A DNA stretch of 11,176 nt from Pseudomonadota bacterium. Its GTDB lineage: Bacteria; Pseudomonadota; Gammaproteobacteria; Steroidobacterales; Woeseiaceae. Positions 6,846-11,176 of the stretch are shown in pieces (positions within the stretch are counted from its first letter, which is position 1; every line of letters begins with the position of its first letter). The stretch covers positions 1 to 11,176 of the forward strand of contig JADFGH010000032.1 in assembly GCA_022567775.1 (NCBI GenBank). Reading direction: 5' to 3'. Below the pieces are notes generated by a model. That model saw only the letters and a program-made list of their open reading frames with translations, did not search any database and was not told where the DNA came from. Position numbers and translations under genes: made by a program.

Positions 6846-9139
6846 TGCTGCCCGGGACTCTTATTAAAGGCTTCGATAAAGGCCGCCTCAGGAACCTGCT
6901 GGCCCTGTTTTTCCTGGCACTGGCCGTGCCGACCGGCGCCTTGATCTGGCAGGCATACAGTCAGCTCAAATGGGAGGCGTTTCATCAATACCGCGGACTT
7001 GCCGAGAATCTGACCGGCCGTGTCGATGCGCAATTGATCGACATGATCGATACCGCGGACGCGCGCTCGTATGCCGATTACACCTTTCTGAATGTCACTG
7101 GCGAGACCAGGTTCAATTTCGTACAACGCTCACCGTTGTCGGCCTATCCCGTGACAGAAGACCTGCCCGGCGTCATCGGTTATTTCCAGGTCGACACCCA
7201 TGGTGCGTTCACTACTCCGCTCCTGCCGCCTGAGGGCACTGACGCGGAAAAACTCGGTATCGGGCGCAACGAGTTCAACCAACGGCTGCAGCTTGCCCAG
7301 GAAATACAGGCAATCCTTGCCGACAACCGCCTCGTGCAACCAAGACCTGGGCCTGGTCTTCGCCGCGACCTGAATGTGTTACCGGCAGCAGCCAGGACCG
7401 GCCTCGAAGAAGCAGAAAAAGAGGCGGATGATTTCACAAATGGGGCCTTTCGATCCAGGCAGCTGGCATCGGTGGCCGAACCGGAAGCGGCGGCGATACA
7501 GACTGTGTCATTGGCTGCAGAGTTACAGGGGTCCATAGCCGGTGGTTTTCTCGACCAGACCCCTGCCGACAAGGATGCTGTCGATGAACTCGAGGCCAAA
7601 CAGCGGCTCGGCGCAGCGAGTGCAGACGTAGCCTACAGTCAGCAGGCGTTCGACCAGCTCAATCAACCGCGGGAAAACCTGCCGGTCAGTTCCGCGGTCA
7701 TCGGCACACCGGAGTTCGATAACGGGACTGGCGAGGCCCAGGCTGAGAATGAACGCCTCAATACGATTGGCAAGTTAGCGGATTTGAAGCTTGATGCCGC
7801 ATTGCAGAAAAAAAGCGAGAGCATCGAGCGTACGCAGGAGGCACAGCGATCCAATCCCGGCAGAGCCGCTGCACCGAGTCGCGCAAAACGCCGTGAGCAG
7901 ATTGCCCTGCCGGAAACTGCGCCGCCCGCAGACAGACAGACAATACAAAACGTTGCTGGTCTGAGCGACCTGCGCATCAGCACTTTCGAAAGCGAAATCG
8001 ATCCGCTGGAGTTCAGCCTGCTCGACAGCGGTCATTTTGTGCTCTTCAGAAACGTCTGGCGCGAGGGTGAGCGCTACATCCAGGGATTGCTGGTCGATCA
8101 GAACGCGTTTGTCTCCGCTGCGATTGAAAGGGCGTTCTACGATTCGCCCCTCTCGGCCATGTCGAACCTTATCGTCGGCTACCAGGACGACGTCATCCGC
8201 TTCTACCCGGGCCCCGCGAACAGCAGTTACCCCGGCAACGCGGGAGAAATGCAGGGTGCCCTCCTCTACAGCAACCGCTTGTCCACGCCCCTGGACAGCC
8301 TGGAACTCATCTTCAGCATCAATCGCCTGCCACCGGGTCCCGGCGCCACCCTTTTGGGCTGGGTCACCTTCGTACTGGCGATGGTGTTCGCCGGTGGCTT
8401 CCTCGCGCTGTACCGGCTGGGAGTGAGCCAGATCAACCTTGCCCGGCAGCAGCAGGATTTTGTCTCGGCAGTGAGCCATGAGCTCAAGACACCACTGACG
8501 TCGATTCGCATGTACGGAGAAATGCTCAAGGAAGGCTGGGCGGACGAAGAAAAACGGCAGAGCTACTACGAGTTCATCCACGACGAATCAGAGCGCCTGA
8601 CGCGAATGATCAGCAACGTACTGCAGCTCGCAAACATCACACACAATGAACCTAATTTCGATCTCAAGAGAATTAATGTCGGCGAACTGATGAGCAACAT
8701 CGAGTCAAAGATCGCCAACCAGGTCGAACGTGCGGACTTCGAACTCAACTTCAATCGTAATGAAGATGCTGACAACGCAACGATCAACATCGATGGAGAC
8801 TGCTTCGCGCAGATCATCATCAATCTCGTTGACAACGCGATCAAGTTCTCAAAAAATGCTGACAACAAAATGATCGACATTGGCAGCAAGCTCACGGGCG
8901 ACAAACAGATACAGTTCACTGTCAGGGATCACGGTCCCGGCATCCCCAGGGACCAGATGAAAAAGATCTTCAGACTTTTCTATCGCACGGAATCTGAATT
9001 GACCCGTGAAACCGTCGGTACCGGCATCGGCCTCGCCATCGTGCACCAGTTAACGACGGCGATGCACGGCAAAGTGGATGTCGTCAATGCGAAGCCCGGC
9101 GCAGAATTCCGAATCTCATTCCCCACATGTGAAACCTGA
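6845..9139 (+). CDS. Sensor histidine kinase with a split periplasmic domain
   Basis: An inner-membrane sensor of 764 residues that autophosphorylates and passes phosphate to the upstream regulator. The start is the ATG at 6845 overlapping the regulator stop; the open frame to 6692 is a shadow of that gene. Helix 1 spans about 18-37 and helix 2 about 502-524, leaving a ~465-residue periplasmic region. That region has a structured first part (about 40-160), a low-complexity Gln/Ala/Glu-rich middle (about 162-372) and a structured second part (about 373-500). No HAMP domain is evident: helix 2 leads almost directly into HisKA. The catalytic core is complete: His545 in the H-box SHELKTPLTSIRMYGEML, N-box NLVDNAIKF with Asn660 and Asn664, Asp695 in DHGPGIP, the F-box FRLFYR, and the G2 loop GTGIGLAIV from Gly725. 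The ligand is unknown. Confidence 0.94.
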   Translation: MLPGTLIKGFDKGRLRNLLALFFLALAVPTGALIWQAYSQLKWEAFHQYRGLAENLTGRVDAQLIDMIDTADARSYADYTFLNVTGETRFNFVQRSPLSAYPVTEDLPGVIGYFQVDTHGAFTTPLLPPEGTDAEKLGIGRNEFNQRLQLAQEIQAILADNRLVQPRPGPGLRRDLNVLPAAARTGLEEAEKEADDFTNGAFRSRQLASVAEPEAAAIQTVSLAAELQGSIAGGFLDQTPADKDAVDELEAKQRLGAASADVAYSQQAFDQLNQPRENLPVSSAVIGTPEFDNGTGEAQAENERLNTIGKLADLKLDAALQKKSESIERTQEAQRSNPGRAAAPSRAKRREQIALPETAPPADRQTIQNVAGLSDLRISTFESEIDPLEFSLLDSGHFVLFRNVWREGERYIQGLLVDQNAFVSAAIERAFYDSPLSAMSNLIVGYQDDVIRFYPGPANSSYPGNAGEMQGALLYSNRLSTPLDSLELIFSINRLPPGPGATLLGWVTFVLAMVFAGGFLALYRLGVSQINLARQQQDFVSAVSHELKTPLTSIRMYGEMLKEGWADEEKRQSYYEFIHDESERLTRMISNVLQLANITHNEPNFDLKRINVGELMSNIESKIANQVERADFELNFNRNEDADNATINIDGDCFAQIIINLVDNAIKFSKNADNKMIDIGSKLTGDKQIQFTVRDHGPGIPRDQMKKIFRLFYRTESELTRETVGTGIGLAIVHQLTTAMHGKVDVVNAKPGAEFRISFPTCET

Positions 9140-9198
9140 TCGCCCGCTAGGGCGGGCTCCTACAAATTTATCGTAGGAGCCCTTCCTAAGCGGGTGAT
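9139..9198. repeat. REP-like inverted pair after the kinase gene
   Basis: Two units face each other. The first (9139-9165) carries stem GCCCGC/GCGGGC with loop TAGG; the second (9171-9198) is a degenerate inverted copy. GGGCTCCTAC (9154-9163) and GTAGGAGCCC (9173-9182) are perfect 10-bp complements around a 9-nt AT-rich loop. The pair begins on the last base of the kinase stop codon. It can fold as a strong hairpin and may act as transcript 3' end protection or attenuation, as known for REP pairs elsewhere, though that role is inferred here. Confidence 0.75.
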
Positions 9199-9265
9199 GA
9201 CGAGTGCATTTACTGTACGCTTTTTGATCCTGTAGAGTCAGCATCAATACGTTAAGATCCACCAG

Positions 9266-9892
9266 ATGAAACTTATTCGCGACCGGACGAAAGAACACTC
9301 GCCGATGGTATTGCTGACCTTACTCAGCATTGTCCAGGCACTGGCACTGGAACTGCTGTGGTCGCAAGTTCGGGAATCCGCTTACCTGTTCGATATGTCC
9401 TGGCCTGCGCTGCTTACCTGGATTCAGGTTGCCGCCAGCTTTTTGGGCATAGTCGTCATCTGGGTTGTATACGCCAGCATCACGATGCGCTTTCGCTGGG
9501 TGCCCTCCACGAGCGACTCGGTGTATCCATTTATCATCGGCGTGCTCGAATTCACACTCGTCGAGACGCTCTCGCCCGAATACATGGGATGGTGGTTTGT
9601 TTGCCTGGCACTTATATTCGGACTAATGACCTGGGTCAGTCACATGACTATGCGCCGCGCCAGACTCGATGGCGAGAACGACGAATTTTTCACCAGCCTG
9701 GAGCCGGCGACGCCTCGCGATTTCTATCCCGCGTTCATCATTATCTTCGGTCTTATCCTGGTGGGCGCATACCTTACCGTCAGCGGTGACAGGGGAATTG
9801 TCGCATTGATCGCCGTAATAGCCGCGCTTGCCGTTCTCGTGAGACAGCTGATTGTCACGGCGCGATTCTGGGAAATGTCTGTCGCGGACTAA
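9266..9892 (+). CDS. Six-helix membrane protein of unknown function
   Basis: A 208-residue integral membrane protein that I do not recognise. Likely helices: about 14-32, 47-70, 86-104, 107-126, 152-171 and 176-196, with a charged loop between helices 4 and 5 (RRARLDGENDEFFTSLEPATPRD) that is probably cytoplasmic. No catalytic motif, transporter signature or signal peptidase site is visible. The ATG at 9266 has no convincing ribosome site; the next in-frame ATG at 9305 would remove the charged N-terminus and begin in helix 1. It is co-directional with the kinase, separated by 126 nt containing the REP pair, so it may have its own promoter: TTTACT, an 18-nt gap and TAGAGT are present around 9209-9238 but match the consensus only partly. 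Function as a sensor partner or regulon member is speculation. Confidence 0.8.
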   Translation: MKLIRDRTKEHSPMVLLTLLSIVQALALELLWSQVRESAYLFDMSWPALLTWIQVAASFLGIVVIWVVYASITMRFRWVPSTSDSVYPFIIGVLEFTLVETLSPEYMGWWFVCLALIFGLMTWVSHMTMRRARLDGENDEFFTSLEPATPRDFYPAFIIIFGLILVGAYLTVSGDRGIVALIAVIAALAVLVRQLIVTARFWEMSVAD

Positions 9893-9964
9893 CAGCGTTA
9901 CGGATGGACTCCGGCAGCACGCAGCGAAAACTCGATCAAAAGCAGCCAGCAGACCTTCTGCACG

Positions 9965-10162
9965 CTAGAGTACCCGGGGGCCGTCCGGATAGGCCCGCAT
10001 AAAGCACAACACCTCGTGGAAACGCTCAAGATGAGGCGCGGTTTCAAACCGCACCCCGGACAATTCGTCGAGCAATTCGGCCTTGTAGCTGTCTGATTGT
10101 TCGTCGAATTGTTCTTTGACCGCTTCGAGCATGGTCAGAATCGAGGGTGCAGAACGGGTCAT
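9965..10162 (-). pseudogene. Truncated N-terminal fragment of a larger uncharacterised protein
   Basis: The ORF gives 65 residues ending ERFHEVLCFMRAYPDGPRVL then TAG. The motif HEVLCFxRAYPD-x-xVL is one I associate with the N-terminal part of a much longer uncharacterised proteobacterial protein, not with a complete small protein. Reading through the TAG, the frame continues RAEGLLAAFDR down to about 9932, which suits the expected continuation (an RAExxLxxF helix), then becomes unrelated. So the gene appears broken twice: a nonsense codon at 9965-9967 and loss of the 3' portion. No Shine-Dalgarno precedes the ATG, and a stop sits 7 codons upstream in frame. It could still be a short expressed protein; my family recall is from memory only. 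Confidence 0.5.
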
Positions 10163-10321
10163 AAGGCGGTCTAACTTTTACCAAAATCAGCCGAAGGACA
10201 GCATTGACGTTTGCTCATGGGGATCCGTGTGCCGAATGAATGCACCATTATTATGCTGTTGCCTGTTTATACTGCGCTAACCGGATCAGTGGATTGTGCA
10301 TTACGTGACGGCACCTGTCTC

Positions 10322-11176
10322 ATGAAAATCATGAAGTACCTGGCGATCGCCCTTGGTCTTGTCGCCATCCTGCTGGCGACGGCGTGGTTCCTGCGCAACT
10401 CGATTATTCAGCGGATATCGAATCCGCTGCTGCAGCAATACGGCTTGAAGGTGACCGATGTGTCCCTTGACGCATTGGCAACCAGCAATGCCAGCATCGG
10501 TTCCCTGCAACTCAAGCACCTGAACGGCACGACCATTTCGATAGATAATCTGACGCTGCCGCTCGGCAAAGCATCGCGCGGCTTCAAAACCTACACTGCC
10601 GAAAAAGTTACCATCGAGCTGCCGCCCGGCCAGGAAAACCAATCACCCGGGCTGGCCCGCCTGCTGGAGCAGTTGCTTGCATTGCCCTCGCAGCTGCCGA
10701 ACACCGAAGTCATCGTCACTGAACTCAGCACATCGCCCTACCCCACGATCCGCAACATTCGATGGCAGTCGGCGGAAAACAATCAGCAACTATCGCTGCT
10801 CATTGAATCGACTTTGCTGACGACAAGAATTACCCGGTCAGATCCGGCAAATCACATACTGGATGTTGCGTTCAGGGATGCCGCCGGCTTGGCGGCAGAA
10901 CAGTCGATCTCGATCAACATTCATCAGACTGACGATGGTTTGACTCTGAACGGCACCTCGACACTCGATCTGCCACTCTGGACGCCGATCATCGCCATGC
11001 TTGGCGCCGACTCCGTCGATATCGAGTCAGGATCGGCTACGTTGCGCTTCGATACCGAATTCCTGTACGACATCAGTCAGATGCCTGACGTGACTGCTGA
11101 AATCGCGCCGACATCACCGCTTGAACTTACTTATTCGAGCACGCCCGATGTGATCACCTCGGTCACTGTCGAATCA
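10322..11176 (+). CDS. YdbH/AsmA-like envelope protein, N-terminal part (3' truncated by window edge)
   Basis: The frame is open from ATG 10322 to the window end, giving 285 residues of a longer protein. Residues 1-24 form one N-terminal signal-anchor helix (KYLAIALGLVAILLATAWFL), followed by a repetitive beta-rich sequence of alternating hydrophobic and Thr/Ser/Asp residues (LKVTDVSLDAL, ASIGSLQLKHL, TISIDNLTLPLG). This is the pattern of the YdbH/TamB/AsmA superfamily of inner-membrane-anchored periplasmic proteins that form long lipid-transport grooves to the outer membrane; YdbH-like members start in just this way and run to about 850-1000 residues. An alternative start is the ATG at 10331; neither has a good ribosome site. 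The preceding 160 nt contain a TATACT at 10268-10273 but no matching -35 box. Other possibilities are an AsmA or DUF748 protein. Confidence 0.6.
   Translation, partial: MKIMKYLAIALGLVAILLATAWFLRNSIIQRISNPLLQQYGLKVTDVSLDALATSNASIGSLQLKHLNGTTISIDNLTLPLGKASRGFKTYTAEKVTIELPPGQENQSPGLARLLEQLLALPSQLPNTEVIVTELSTSPYPTIRNIRWQSAENNQQLSLLIESTLLTTRITRSDPANHILDVAFRDAAGLAAEQSISINIHQTDDGLTLNGTSTLDLPLWTPIIAMLGADSVDIESGSATLRFDTEFLYDISQMPDVTAEIAPTSPLELTYSSTPDVITSVTVES

Noticed and set aside
7775..8581. 268-residue minus-strand ORF
   Set aside because: Lies entirely within the sensor kinase gene, which has clear domain support on the plus strand.
10268..10273. TATACT as a -10 box for the YdbH-like gene
   Set aside because: A good -10 match, but no -35-like hexamer is found at 15-18 nt upstream, so it is not called.

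Overview
The window looks like environmental (metagenome-type) sequence and joins two blocks of apparently different ancestry. By eye, positions 1 to about 2965 are a GC-rich chaperonin block (groEL partial, groES, groEL) whose proteins resemble those of Planctomycetota. Positions from about 2972 to the end look like an uncultivated, probably gammaproteobacterial genome: a Tat-type ThDP enzyme, REP-like palindromes, an OmpR/EnvZ-class two-component pair and a YdbH-like envelope protein. The taxonomic assignments rest on family resemblance only; no search was run.

Layout. 1-771: C-terminal half of a GroEL. 816-1127: GroES. 1235-2848: complete second GroEL without the usual Gly-Gly-Met tail, followed by a GC-rich hairpin. 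2972-3625 (minus): N-terminal third of a ThDP-dependent enzyme with a twin-arginine leader; its coding similarity stops abruptly at the block boundary, so either the assembly is chimeric or the gene was broken by a real insertion. 3854-5213: a 65-residue two-helix membrane protein and a class I nitronate monooxygenase, co-directional and 37 nt apart. 5214-5532: non-coding, with a tiny remnant of an IS110-family transposase start. 5533-5799: an 88-residue protein of unknown function. 5800-6140: non-coding today, with a REP-like palindrome abutting an unannotated minus-strand remnant of a peptidase M19 (membrane dipeptidase) gene.

6141-9139: a translationally coupled OmpR-type response regulator and a 764-residue sensor kinase whose periplasmic domain is split by about 210 residues of low-complexity sequence. 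A REP-like inverted pair follows the kinase stop. 9266-9892: a six-helix membrane protein of unknown function. 9965-10162 (minus): a short ORF that looks like the nonsense-truncated start of a larger gene. 10322 to the end: the start of a YdbH/AsmA-like envelope protein.

Functionally, the left block is a protein-folding cassette and the centre is a signalling operon next to a possible membrane partner. The spaces between genes hold several gene remnants, the signature of a region undergoing gene decay. I did not find a clearly new defence or mobile system. The most unusual items are the junction near 2970, the three decayed gene fragments, and the split sensor domain.
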